Assembly: GCA_905235225.1 (NCBI GenBank)
Contig: CAJOKE010000008.1
Span: 1 to 44,818, forward strand
Origin: Paludibacteraceae bacterium
GTDB taxonomy: Bacteria; Bacteroidota; Bacteroidia; Bacteroidales; Paludibacteraceae
DNA length: 44,818 nt
Reading direction: 5' to 3'
Shown here: one piece after another, positions 16,915 to 24,998 of the stretch
How the letters are laid out: every line of letters starts with the position of its first letter
Numbering within the stretch: position 1 is the first letter of the stretch
The notes under the pieces: generated by a model
Databases searched by the model: none
The model's input: only the letters and a program-made list of their open reading frames with translations
What the model was told of the DNA's origin: nothing
Translations under genes and position numbers: made by a program

Positions 16915-18407
16915 CAAGAGCATTTAACACACGATTGGTAGTCAAGACAATGGGCGCGCTGCTGCTCATTGAGTCGGTGTTTATGATGATAGCGACCTTC
17001 GTGTCGTTCTTTTACCACGATGCGGATGACGGAGCGTTTCTTATATCCACGCTACTGACGCTGTCAGTCGGGTTGTGGGGACTGTTTTTCGGCAGGAAAG
17101 CGACCTCCCATGTCGGCGAGCGCGAGGGTTATGTGATTGTAGCCCTTGTTTGGGTAGTGTTCTCCGCATTCGGTCTGCTGCCGTACTACTTGAGCGGTCA
17201 GATTCCGAGTTTTACGGACGCATGGTTTGAGACGATGTCGGGGTTCTCGACAACGGGTGCGACGATACTGGATGACATAGAGTGTCTGACGCACGGGGCG
17301 TTGTTCTGGCGGTCGATGACGCAATGGCTCGGCGGTATGGGAATCATCGTGCTGTCGATTGCGCTGCTGCCGATGTTCGGCTTGGGAGGAATGCAGCTGT
17401 ATGCGGCGGAAGTGACCGGTCTGAGTTATGAGAAACTGAGTCCCCGCATAGCCGATACCGCAAAACACTTGTGGATAACCTATATTCTGCTGACCGTGTT
17501 AGAGGTCGGTCTGCTTTGGGTGGAAGGAATGCCGGTATTTGACAGTGTATGCCATTCATTCTCGACGGTAGCCACGGGAGGATTCTCCACGAAGAATCTC
17601 AGTATAGCCTATTATACCAATCCGGCAATCCATTACACGATAGCACTGTTTATGCTGCTATCGGGAATCAACTTTGCGCTGATTATATTAGTGTTCCGCG
17701 GCAAGCCGCAGCGGCTGCTTCAAGACGAAGAGACACATTGGTATTTGGGAGCGGTGATTGTTGTGACGGCGGTGCTGACTATCGGGTTGATGGTACAATG
17801 GCTGACGGACAGCAATTTATCCTGCGGAGCCAGAGAGTTTTTCAGTCACCTGGAGCAGTCATTCCGTGAGGGATTTTTCACAACGATAGCAACGATGACC
17901 AGCAGCGGTTTCGGAATAGCCGATTACATGACATGGGCACCGTTTCTGTGGGTAGTAGTATTCTTTTTGATGTTCACCGGCGCGTCTTCGGGCAGCACAT
18001 CGGGCGGCATCAAATGGGTTCGTATTATGATTTTCGCCAAGAGCGGAATAGCGGAGTTCAAGCGTCGTATTCACCCGAATGCCATTGTTCCGGTCAAGTT
18101 GAACGGCAAACCGATTACGCAACAAACGACTAACAATGTGATGGCTTTCATGGTGATTTATCTGATGATCCTCGTTGGCACGACTCTGGTATTCTGTGCG
18201 ACAGGAGTGGATTTTGACGAGTCGTTAGGTGCGGCAGTATCGGCAATCGGCAACATAGGTCCGAGCATCGGACAATACGGTCCATCCGGGACTTACGCAC
18301 ATTTCCCCGCCGTAGCCAAATGGGTTATGACCATTGTCATGCTAATCGGACGTCTTGAGATATTTACGGTCATCTTATTGTTTACCAAAGCGTTGTGGAA
18401 GAAATAA
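16911..18407 (+). CDS. trkH: Trk K+ uptake membrane subunit TrkH
   Basis: This 498-aa polytopic membrane protein is the ion-conducting subunit that pairs with TrkA. The four pseudo-repeats of the selectivity filter are visible: FSTTGATIL, STVATGGFST, ATMTSSGFG and IGNIGPSIG. Length is normal for the family. Start and stop are coupled to the neighbours (ATGA with trkA, TAATG with the next gene). Confidence 0.95.
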   Translation: MTRAFNTRLVVKTMGALLLIESVFMMIATFVSFFYHDADDGAFLISTLLTLSVGLWGLFFGRKATSHVGEREGYVIVALVWVVFSAFGLLPYYLSGQIPSFTDAWFETMSGFSTTGATILDDIECLTHGALFWRSMTQWLGGMGIIVLSIALLPMFGLGGMQLYAAEVTGLSYEKLSPRIADTAKHLWITYILLTVLEVGLLWVEGMPVFDSVCHSFSTVATGGFSTKNLSIAYYTNPAIHYTIALFMLLSGINFALIILVFRGKPQRLLQDEETHWYLGAVIVVTAVLTIGLMVQWLTDSNLSCGAREFFSHLEQSFREGFFTTIATMTSSGFGIADYMTWAPFLWVVVFFLMFTGASSGSTSGGIKWVRIMIFAKSGIAEFKRRIHPNAIVPVKLNGKPITQQTTNNVMAFMVIYLMILVGTTLVFCATGVDFDESLGAAVSAIGNIGPSIGQYGPSGTYAHFPAVAKWVMTIVMLIGRLEIFTVILLFTKALWKK

Positions 18408-19855
18408 TGCGAGAGATGCGACCTCGACATATTGTATGTTTTATAGCCGTATGCCTTGTTTTGTTAGGCGGCGTATGTGCCGTTGCGGAATATGACAAGC
18501 AATGGCTGTCGCCTTTGCGTTTTCCGACCTTAAGCAGCATGCTGCCCACGCGACCAGCGGCGGTTCCGGACACAACGAATATACAAGACACCGTTGCAGA
18601 ACCGGCACTGTTTCTCAATGATACCATAACATTAGTGGCGGAAGTGGCAGAAATGGGGGAAGATACCACGACAGCTGAAGATTCAAAGCAAACAGGAGCG
18701 GCAGATACGCCCCGCGTCAGAGCCTTCCCCGCAGACAGTCTGCCGCCTGTCAAGCCGTCCGTCCAGGCCCTTGACGCATTTATCAGTGCCTTATCGGATG
18801 CGGGAATGAAAGCCGTCCGCGTAGTCCATTACGGTGATTCCCAAATAGAAGAAGACCGAATTACCGCTACGATCCGCCGTAATTTACAAAGGCTGTACGG
18901 CGGTGGCGGTCCCGGATTAATTCCGTTACTCCAAACCATCCCGACGCGGACCATCAAACAGTCCCTTACATTAGACGGCAAGCCTGTTAGTGCCAAAACC
19001 GGTCCGCAACGATACCTTGTCTATGGTCCTAAAAGCCAGCAACGCGACAGCGACAATTACGGACCGATGGGACAGGTAGCCATAATGGATACTCTCCGGC
19101 GTGCAGGATCCAACCATATCGTATTGCATGTCGAACCGTACGGAAAAACAAGTTCTGCCAACTATTTCAGCCAAGTGCGTCTATTATGCACCGACAGCAT
19201 AGAGGTTAATGCGCGTTCGGAAAAGATTCTGACTCTGCCGGACAGCAGCACGGAATGCACGATAGAGTTTTACGGTCAAGGCGAAGTGTATGGTATATCC
19301 TTGGAAACGCCCGCGGGTGTAATCGTAGATAACATTCCCATGCGCGGCGGTTCGGGCAATGTGTTCACCCACATCAACCGCCAGCAATTGGAGTCCTTCT
19401 TCCGCGAAACCAACACACGGCTTATCATTCTGCAGTTTGGCGGCAATGTCATGCCTTGGGCGGATACGCCGGAACGTGTCCGGGGCTATGCAAACTCCAT
19501 GCGCAAACAGATCCGCTACCTTCGCAGTTGCGCACCAGAAGCGAGCATTTTGTTCGTCGGGCCATCGGACATGACAACAGTTATCGAAGGCGAGAGGACC
19601 AGTTATCCCATGCTGCCGCTTATGGACAGGCAGTTAGCCCGAATGGCTTCATTGGAAGGGATTGCCTATTGGAGTCTATATGAGGCGATGGGAGGATGGA
19701 ACTCCATGATGACATGGAACGAGAAAGGTCTGGCAGCCACTGACGGCGTGCATTTTACGCAACGCGGTGCAGACAAAGCCGGCGGATTGCTGTGGAAGTG
19801 GATAGAGAAGAAAATCACAGAAGGTCAAAAAGCAAAGTCAGGAAGCAATGAGTGA
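18407..19855 (+). CDS. SGNH/GDSL-family esterase or O-acetyltransferase
   Basis: This 482-aa protein has an N-terminal membrane anchor (about residues 8-26), a low-complexity Thr/Pro/Ala linker, then an SGNH hydrolase domain. Block I is HYGDSQ (Ser145), block III is QFGGNVM, and block V is DGVH with Asp446 and His449. The ATG at 18407 overlaps the trkH stop (TAATG); a GTG at 18395 is an alternative. The directly coupled downstream gene encodes an MBOAT acyltransferase. Such SGNH/MBOAT pairs O-acetylate envelope polymers (PatA/PatB for peptidoglycan, AlgI/AlgJ-type for polysaccharides). The acceptor here cannot be told from the sequence. Confidence 0.85.
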   Translation: MREMRPRHIVCFIAVCLVLLGGVCAVAEYDKQWLSPLRFPTLSSMLPTRPAAVPDTTNIQDTVAEPALFLNDTITLVAEVAEMGEDTTTAEDSKQTGAADTPRVRAFPADSLPPVKPSVQALDAFISALSDAGMKAVRVVHYGDSQIEEDRITATIRRNLQRLYGGGGPGLIPLLQTIPTRTIKQSLTLDGKPVSAKTGPQRYLVYGPKSQQRDSDNYGPMGQVAIMDTLRRAGSNHIVLHVEPYGKTSSANYFSQVRLLCTDSIEVNARSEKILTLPDSSTECTIEFYGQGEVYGISLETPAGVIVDNIPMRGGSGNVFTHINRQQLESFFRETNTRLIILQFGGNVMPWADTPERVRGYANSMRKQIRYLRSCAPEASILFVGPSDMTTVIEGERTSYPMLPLMDRQLARMASLEGIAYWSLYEAMGGWNSMMTWNEKGLAATDGVHFTQRGADKAGGLLWKWIEKKITEGQKAKSGSNE

Positions 19856-21752
19856 TATATTGCGCAACATATTCATGTACGACACAGCACACCCGCTACT
19901 GTTCACCCAGTTCTATTTTTGGGCGTTCTTCGCGGTAGTGTATGCTTTGTTTGCGCTGATTATGGAGATTGGTGCAAAGCAATCCGCGGCAGCCCGCGGC
20001 AGACTGCACCTGCGTAATGTTTTTCTGATGGCAGTGAGCTGGTTCTTCTATTACAAGACAAGTGGCATATTCCTGCTGATTCTTGCCTTTGTCACATTGT
20101 CCGACTGGCTTATAGCCCAGCGTATCGACGCTCACCGCGGTCATCCTGCCGCAAAAGCATGGCTGATTGCGAGCGTGGTGATAGACTTGGGCTTGCTGGC
20201 ATACTTCAAGTACGCATATTTCTTTACGAACATGCTGAACGATATGTTCGGCACGGCATTCCATGTATTCGATATTTTCGCATATATCGGGAACGGATTC
20301 AGCGAAAACGGTCGGTTCATGGTGGATACGATTATTCTGCCTGTCGGTATTTCGTTCTATTTATTCCAAGTCATTTCCTACACAGCAGATGTGTATCACG
20401 GTCGCATCAAACCGGTCAGGAACATCCTTGATTTCGGATTTTATGTATCGTTCTTCCCGCAACTGGTTGCCGGTCCGATAGTCCGAGCGTCGGAGTTTAT
20501 ACCGCAGTTATATAAGCCGTTTCATCTTGGTCGCAGGCAATTCGGGATTGCAGTATTCTGGATGCTGAACGGATTGGCAAAGAAGATTATTCTCAGCGAT
20601 TATTTAGCGGTAAATCTCATTGACCGCGTTTTTGACAACCCGCTTCTGTTCTCGGGTTTTGAGAATCTGTTTGCATTGTTCGCCTATTCGATGCAAGTGT
20701 ATGCAGATTTCTCGGGATATACCGATATTGCAATCGGAGTGGCGATGCTGATGGGATTCTATCTACCGAAGAACTTCGACTCACCATATAAGTCACAAAA
20801 CCCTCAGGAGTTCTGGCGCAGGTGGCACATGTCACTCAGCCGCTGGTTAAAGACCTATTTATATATACCGCTCGGGGGCAATAGGGAAGCGACTTTCGGC
20901 ACCTATTTCTGGATAGCACTGATTGCATTGATAGCCCTCGTTCTGACAGGTTCGTGGATAGCAACCGCAGTGATAGGCGTTATCGGTCTGACGGTTGCAT
21001 TAGTGGCATTGACAGTCCCCTCTCACCGGAAGCTGCTATACGCCAACCTCAATTCGTTTATTGTCATGCTGTTAGGGGGTCTATGGCACGGCGCAAGTTG
21101 GAACTTTATGATCTGGGGCGGATTGAATGGTATCGGAATGATACTCAACAAGTTTTGGAGAATCATGAACTGGCATATCCGTATGGCGGCGATGCTGGTT
21201 ATTACTGCCGGTTTTTATGTCTCGGACATGATTTGGGCATTACCCGTTTTACATATGTTCCGGATGTGGACGCTGATTCTGTGTGCAGGCACGCTGATCC
21301 GTTATATCGCATTTTTGTGCGGCAAATGCAGTACAAGACTATCAAAAGCAAACGATTATCTGGCACAAACCATCGGCAGCGCATGGGCTGTTCTGCAGAC
21401 CTTTACTTTTATTACTTTTACCCGATTATTTTTCCGTTCGTCAAGCAATCTGGATCCGGAAACGGCAAACCAGGTTGCATGGGAAACAGCGACCAATATG
21501 GTCAATCAGATCGGCGGGGCATGGGACAGCAGTATCATTCTGCCCTTTATGTGGGAGTACCGATATGTGGTTATCATGTTCCTTATGGGCATGGTTATTC
21601 ACTGGCTTCCGACCAAGTTCAAGCAATGGTACCGCATCAATTTCGCTTTGATGCCGCTGTGGCTGATGGTGCTTTGCGTTGTAGCGGCGGTAATCATTAT
21701 CTACCAGTTCATTACTGCTGACATGCAGCCGTTTATTTACTTCCAGTTCTAA
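19848..21752 (+). CDS. MBOAT-family membrane O-acyltransferase (AlgI/PatA/DltB-like)
   Basis: This 634-aa polytopic protein likely moves acetyl groups across the inner membrane to the SGNH partner encoded just upstream (8-bp overlap). It shows the family core: FWRRWHMSLSRWLKTYLYIP and PLGGN, and the catalytic-His segment GGLWHGASWNFMIWGG with His414. It is longer than typical AlgI/PatA proteins (about 470-520 aa). Extra length lies in a membrane insert after the PLGGN motif (about 350-400) and in the C-terminal transmembrane segments. Its presence between potassium uptake and coaE is unusual. Confidence 0.9.
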   Translation: MSDILRNIFMYDTAHPLLFTQFYFWAFFAVVYALFALIMEIGAKQSAAARGRLHLRNVFLMAVSWFFYYKTSGIFLLILAFVTLSDWLIAQRIDAHRGHPAAKAWLIASVVIDLGLLAYFKYAYFFTNMLNDMFGTAFHVFDIFAYIGNGFSENGRFMVDTIILPVGISFYLFQVISYTADVYHGRIKPVRNILDFGFYVSFFPQLVAGPIVRASEFIPQLYKPFHLGRRQFGIAVFWMLNGLAKKIILSDYLAVNLIDRVFDNPLLFSGFENLFALFAYSMQVYADFSGYTDIAIGVAMLMGFYLPKNFDSPYKSQNPQEFWRRWHMSLSRWLKTYLYIPLGGNREATFGTYFWIALIALIALVLTGSWIATAVIGVIGLTVALVALTVPSHRKLLYANLNSFIVMLLGGLWHGASWNFMIWGGLNGIGMILNKFWRIMNWHIRMAAMLVITAGFYVSDMIWALPVLHMFRMWTLILCAGTLIRYIAFLCGKCSTRLSKANDYLAQTIGSAWAVLQTFTFITFTRLFFRSSSNLDPETANQVAWETATNMVNQIGGAWDSSIILPFMWEYRYVVIMFLMGMVIHWLPTKFKQWYRINFALMPLWLMVLCVVAAVIIIYQFITADMQPFIYFQF

Positions 21753-21754
21753 GT

Positions 21755-22354
21755 ATGTTAATCGGCATAACAGGTGGCATCGGCAGTGGCAAATCCACGA
21801 TTGCGGCGGAATTAGTCCGTCGCGGGTTTCCTGTGTACGATTCGGACAACGAAGCCAAACGGATCATCATTCATAATCCGGCTGTGCGTTCGCAAGTAGA
21901 GACGCTGTTCGGTAGCGATGTTTTTCAGGGCGACACGTACCTGACGGCAAAAGTCGCCGCACAGGTTTTCGCGCAGCCGGAGTTACTGCAAAAGTTAAAT
22001 GCCATTGTCCATCCAGCCGTCAGATTCGACCTGCAACATTGGGCGAAACAGCAAACGAATTTTTGTTTTGTTGAGAGTGCGATTTTGTTTGAAAGCGGTT
22101 TGAATACGCTATGCAACAAAACCATCTATGTCGATGCGCCGGAAGATGTGCGTATAGCCCGGACTTTGGCGCGTGACCACTGTACGGCAGAGCAAGTACG
22201 CGCCCGTATTCGGCAACAGGACGACAATGCCCGCCTTCTGGCAGACATCGTTATAGACAATGACGGCAACACATCCATCAAGGACCTTGTTGACTATTTT
22301 CTATCCCAATTGGGAAAATTCGGCGAAAACGGCCATTCTACAATTCAAATTTAA
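21755..22354 (+). CDS. coaE: Dephospho-CoA kinase
   Basis: This 199-aa P-loop kinase catalyses the last step of CoA synthesis (3' phosphorylation of dephospho-CoA). The Walker A motif GGIGSGKST lies at residues 7-15; YDSDNEAK, the ESAILFESGL segment and the lid region (RIRQQDDNARL) follow as in the family. It starts 2 bp after the MBOAT stop and ends the operon; no clear terminator was seen. Having CoA synthesis beside an acetyl-transfer pair may be coincidence. Confidence 0.95.
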   Translation: MLIGITGGIGSGKSTIAAELVRRGFPVYDSDNEAKRIIIHNPAVRSQVETLFGSDVFQGDTYLTAKVAAQVFAQPELLQKLNAIVHPAVRFDLQHWAKQQTNFCFVESAILFESGLNTLCNKTIYVDAPEDVRIARTLARDHCTAEQVRARIRQQDDNARLLADIVIDNDGNTSIKDLVDYFLSQLGKFGENGHSTIQI

Positions 22355-22404
22355 CATCACATGCACCGTTTCGACCATAAAATGGGCAAAGAATACATTT
22401 TTAT

Positions 22405-22435
22405 TTGCATAGTTGTATTTATTTTTGTACCTTTG
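22405..22435 (+). promoter_or_regulatory. Promoter of the toxin-antitoxin pair
   Basis: TTG at 22405 (extended as TTGCATAG) and TACCTTTG at 22428-22435 are spaced by 20 nt, 28 bp upstream of the antitoxin ATG. Confidence 0.8.
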
Positions 22436-22463
22436 CGGTCGAATTTGGAAAACTATTGAGATT

Positions 22464-22598
22464 ATGACAGACTACACTCCGAAAAATGCTGCTCTTGAGA
22501 AAACTGTAATGGGTACCGGAGTCGTACAAAAAGAATTCTTTACAGCCGATGAAGCCATCGCGTTTATTGAACCTCGTATTCGAGCCATGTTCAAATGA
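22464..22598 (+). CDS. Putative short antitoxin of a ParE/RelE-type module
   Basis: This 44-aa acidic-to-neutral protein starts at the ATG at 22464, 28 bp below a clear promoter. It shows no recognised DNA-binding fold. The last bases (ATGA) overlap the start of the toxin-like gene, the usual coupling of antitoxin-toxin pairs. The C-terminal half (FFTADEAIAFIEPRIRAMF) looks helical and could wrap the toxin. The assignment rests on context and size, not on similarity. Confidence 0.6.
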   Translation: MTDYTPKNAALEKTVMGTGVVQKEFFTADEAIAFIEPRIRAMFK

Positions 22599-22936
22599 AA
22601 GAAATTCTTTACTCCCGACAGGCACTCTTGCAATTAGAAGAAAGTATCAGTTCTCTGGTAGAGAAAGGCTATTTTAGCGATGAGGAATACGCTGTGCAGT
22701 ATATTTCTGACATAGTCCGATATTTCTCGCTTAATCTACAAAATCTTGTTGCCATCTCAGCTCCGAACTATTTCAATCGTTATAGTGTAAGCGGCAAGAA
22801 TGTAAGTTATGTCCGCTATCGAAAAAACAGTCGCACAACATGGTACGCTTTTTATGAAGAATTAGAAGCTATTTTCAGCATTGATTTTTTGGGAAACAAT
22901 CATTTCATCGGTCACCTGCTGGAAATTACTTTATAA
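22595..22936 (+). CDS. ParE/RelE-superfamily toxin-like protein
   Basis: This 113-aa protein begins MKEILYSRQALLQLEES, resembling the N-terminal strand and helix of ParE/RelE toxins, and contains NVSYVRYRKNSRTTWYAFYEE and IFSIDFLGNNHFIGHLL, typical of the C-terminal sheet of this fold. It should inhibit translation (RelE-type) or gyrase (ParE-type), and the sequence does not decide which. It is coupled to the 44-aa gene upstream. The module opens the A+T-rich accessory stretch. Confidence 0.75.
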   Translation: MKEILYSRQALLQLEESISSLVEKGYFSDEEYAVQYISDIVRYFSLNLQNLVAISAPNYFNRYSVSGKNVSYVRYRKNSRTTWYAFYEELEAIFSIDFLGNNHFIGHLLEITL

Positions 22937-23017
22937 AGCAACAGTCATCCCACTGACATTAAACAGGGGAACAACAGAGAGTGCTCTGTACATATTATAT
23001 CGCGTAATAAGCCAAAC

Positions 23018-23157
23018 TTGATTTGTTGAAACCCTAGACAAGTTGAAACAAAATCACTATTAGTTCAAGCATGGTTTATGCACGCTCACGTATCAGCGTG
23101 AGTTTTCCGTGCATTTATTTGAACTAATAAGGTAAGTCTAGGACCTCAACAAATCAA
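23018..23157 (+). ncRNA. Candidate rod-shaped structured RNA
   Basis: Five nested inverted repeats form one long hairpin: TTGATTTGTTGA (23018-23029) with 23146-23157; CCTAGAC (23033-23039) with 23136-23142; TATTAGTTCAA (23058-23068) with 23119-23129; ATGCACG (23078-23084) with 23108-23114; CTCACG (23085-23090) with 23097-23102, loop TATCAG. All helices are perfect and separated by asymmetric internal loops. The strand is assumed from the direction of the downstream operon. No known family was recognised. Confidence 0.6.
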
Positions 23158-23250
23158 ATGAAGCAACGAAAGCCCGCGCTTTTATGCTTATATGCGTAAA
23201 CAATAAATATATGAACGGAGTGTGCCGAAAATCCGAAGAAGAGTAGGCTT
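23158..23250 (+). promoter_or_regulatory. Leader element, copy A
   Basis: This is the segment just upstream of the TerB-like gene. Its 32-nt core at 23217-23248 (GGAG, TGCC, AAAATCC, AAGAGTAGGC) matches 26 of 32 bases of the core in front of the CsgG-like gene at 44.2 kb by hand alignment. Farther upstream both copies share ATGA.GCAA, CGAA and GCGCTTTT. A regulatory leader or a dispersed repeat are the two main readings. Confidence 0.6.
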
Positions 23251-23281
23251 ATTATGTATTATATATTATGGAATTATCTAA
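23222..23281 (+). CDS. Micro-ORF of leader element A (speculative)
   Basis: A GTG-initiated 19-codon frame reads MPKIRRRVGLLCIIYYGII and ends 14 bp inside the TerB-like gene. Its first nine residues resemble the micro-ORF of leader copy B (MPKIHKRVG). Frame conservation between copies is the only evidence of translation. Confidence 0.3.
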   Translation: MPKIRRRVGLLCIIYYGII

Positions 23282-23669
23282 AGAAGAGCTAATAGCAATA
23301 ATGAAAATTGCAAAAATCATGGCAATGGCAGATGGGGAAATGAGTAATAATGAAAAAGCAGTAATAAGAGAAGAGTTGCGTTCTTTTGGTATAGAAATAA
23401 ACTCTACAATGTATTATGCAATAGATCTTGCCTCGGAGGTGATGGAAGGAAAAGAGACGCTCATTATACTATCTAAGATGACTGAGGAACAAAAAAAATA
23501 CGTATATGGTTATTTACTAACACTTATGGTGGCGAATGGAGACAATATGGATAGTGATACGTTAGAAAAACAGCATTCAGTATTATCAGTACTAACAGAA
23601 TATGCCCAATTCCCTACAATAGAAGAATGGATGGATGCAATACAATACTATCAAGACAATACCTACTAA
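23268..23669 (+). CDS. TerB-like protein
   Basis: This 133-aa, probably cytoplasmic, all-helical protein has the doubled TerB pattern: MAMADGEMSNNEKAVI (about residues 22-37) and LMVANGDNMDSDTLE (about 86-100), each an acidic loop between helices, as in tellurite-resistance TerB and its relatives, which are proposed to bind metal. The remainder is alpha-helical. It is the first gene of a three-gene A+T-rich operon and follows leader element A by about 20 bp. Family membership is moderately sure; its function in this operon is unknown. Confidence 0.7.
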   Translation: MELSKEELIAIMKIAKIMAMADGEMSNNEKAVIREELRSFGIEINSTMYYAIDLASEVMEGKETLIILSKMTEEQKKYVYGYLLTLMVANGDNMDSDTLEKQHSVLSVLTEYAQFPTIEEWMDAIQYYQDNTY

Positions 23670-23699
23670 ATAGGCAATAAATTTTTTATTTTATATCTT

Positions 23700-24380
23700 A
23701 TGGAAAATAATAATTACCAAAATTTAACTTTATTAGAAAAAAGGGCTTTGCAAGTGCAAGATGCACTTATGAGTGGCGATGAGTCTAAAATTGACATGGC
23801 CGTTTTTAATTTTGAGAAGTCAATTGCATTTGCGGAATTAGATGCTATCACGATGCAAAATCATTATTTATTATTAGGTAGCTCGTTACTTTATGTTCTT
23901 ACAACGATCAAACCAGACGATTTGATGTATGTTGCACGCTATAAAAAAATTCTATATACAACACAATATTGTTTGTTGAGATATATTCGTGATGTCGAAA
24001 AAGGGAAAATAGAAACGTTACAATCCGAATATGTTGGGGCAGTGAAAAGAGCGTTTATATGTTCTAAAATGTTTAATGATGTTTTAACAATGGATGTTTA
24101 TTCATTTATTTCGGGAGATTTACATATGGGACAGGTAGTCATAGACACACTCTATCTCAAGTTGAAAAAATCCGGTATAGAAGTAATGTGCGATAAGATA
24201 ACAGAGACTTTATATACAAAGCAAATTTCTCAACAAAATACATCGTTAGTTGAAAAGTACAGTGATGCGGAAGAGAACATCGTGAATAATTTTATTGATA
24301 AGGTTCTTTTGGAATACGAAACAAACGTGCTTGTCGATGTCATCGAGAGAATACTAGATGAGTATTACACTTATATTTGA
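23700..24380 (+). CDS. Hypothetical alpha-helical protein
   Basis: I do not recognise this 226-aa protein. It has no signal peptide or clear membrane segment, is rich in Lys, Glu, Asn and Leu, and appears helical throughout (for example the segment LTLLEKRALQVQDALMSGDE). It starts 30 bp after the TerB-like gene and ends 6 bp before the zinc-ribbon gene, so all three are surely co-transcribed. A scaffold or partner role between a TerB-like protein and a membrane zinc-ribbon protein is a guess from context only. Confidence 0.75.
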   Translation: MENNNYQNLTLLEKRALQVQDALMSGDESKIDMAVFNFEKSIAFAELDAITMQNHYLLLGSSLLYVLTTIKPDDLMYVARYKKILYTTQYCLLRYIRDVEKGKIETLQSEYVGAVKRAFICSKMFNDVLTMDVYSFISGDLHMGQVVIDTLYLKLKKSGIEVMCDKITETLYTKQISQQNTSLVEKYSDAEENIVNNFIDKVLLEYETNVLVDVIERILDEYYTYI

Positions 24381-24386
24381 TTTACT

Positions 24387-24998
24387 ATGGTTATAATATT
24401 TATCGTTTTAGCAATCGTTTTCTGTGGCTTTGCAATATATTTACACAAATCAGCCGATGAATTGGACAAACAAATTCATGGAGGACATCCTAATGCAGCC
24501 CTTTTCAGTTCGCAATATCCATTAGAATCTTCATCGAAAAAGAGGAGAAGCATAAAGTGTGTTAATTGTGGTAGAGAAATTGATGTTGAATCCAAATTCT
24601 GTCCATTTTGTGGTTCAGAACAATATACTATTTTGGAACACCACAAAAATTATTATACGTCTGACGAAATAAACTCCTTATCTTGGTATGAATACAATAA
24701 GTTAATGGCTGATGAGTTAAATGAGAATGGTTTTGAATGCTATATAATGCATTCGTTAATAAAGAAGTTTTATGTGAGTAAACCGCAATTGGGAAGCCCC
24801 ACATATCCTTTGATTGATCAAGTAACCCGCTATGAGCAATTAGCTTTTCTCAAGCAAAAAGGGTTAATAAATAATGGCAGATGCCCGAATTGTGGTAAAG
24901 AGATTACATCTAACGATATTGGGAAATACATATATACAGATAGTAGATATAAGAATTATAGTTATCATGTTTGTAAAGATTGCTACAAAATTTTATAA
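24387..24998 (+). CDS. Membrane-anchored double zinc-ribbon protein
   Basis: This 203-aa protein has one N-terminal transmembrane segment (about residues 2-19, FIVLAIVFCGFAIYL) and no signal cleavage site. A zinc ribbon with four cysteines follows (CVNCGREI and CPFCG, about 53-77), then a helical region of about 80 residues, and a second four-Cys site at the C-terminus (CPNCGKEI and CKDC, about 170-200). The orientation (cytoplasmic ribbons) is inferred. It is the third gene of the TerB-like operon. The A+T-rich codon use sets the operon apart from the conserved genes on both sides and suggests horizontal acquisition. Confidence 0.75.
   Translation: MVIIFIVLAIVFCGFAIYLHKSADELDKQIHGGHPNAALFSSQYPLESSSKKRRSIKCVNCGREIDVESKFCPFCGSEQYTILEHHKNYYTSDEINSLSWYEYNKLMADELNENGFECYIMHSLIKKFYVSKPQLGSPTYPLIDQVTRYEQLAFLKQKGLINNGRCPNCGKEITSNDIGKYIYTDSRYKNYSYHVCKDCYKIL

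Larger units (their letters stand above)
22937..23267. other. Structured non-coding interval between the toxin gene and the TerB-like operon
   Basis: This 331-bp interval contains no gene of normal size. Its first 80 bp show nothing I recognise, 23,018-23,157 is a long rod-like inverted repeat, and 23,158-23,250 is a leader element with a relative at 44.2 kb. No promoter of the TAnnTTTG type was found in it. Confidence 0.7.

Noticed and set aside
23150..23175. Hammerhead ribozyme core
   Set aside because: ATGA...CGAAA superficially fits, but the conserved CUGANGA core is broken in both copies and the required flanking stems are not evident.
23018..23250. Retron non-coding RNA
   Set aside because: The end-to-end inverted repeat recalls msr/msd, but no reverse transcriptase or effector gene is present in the window.
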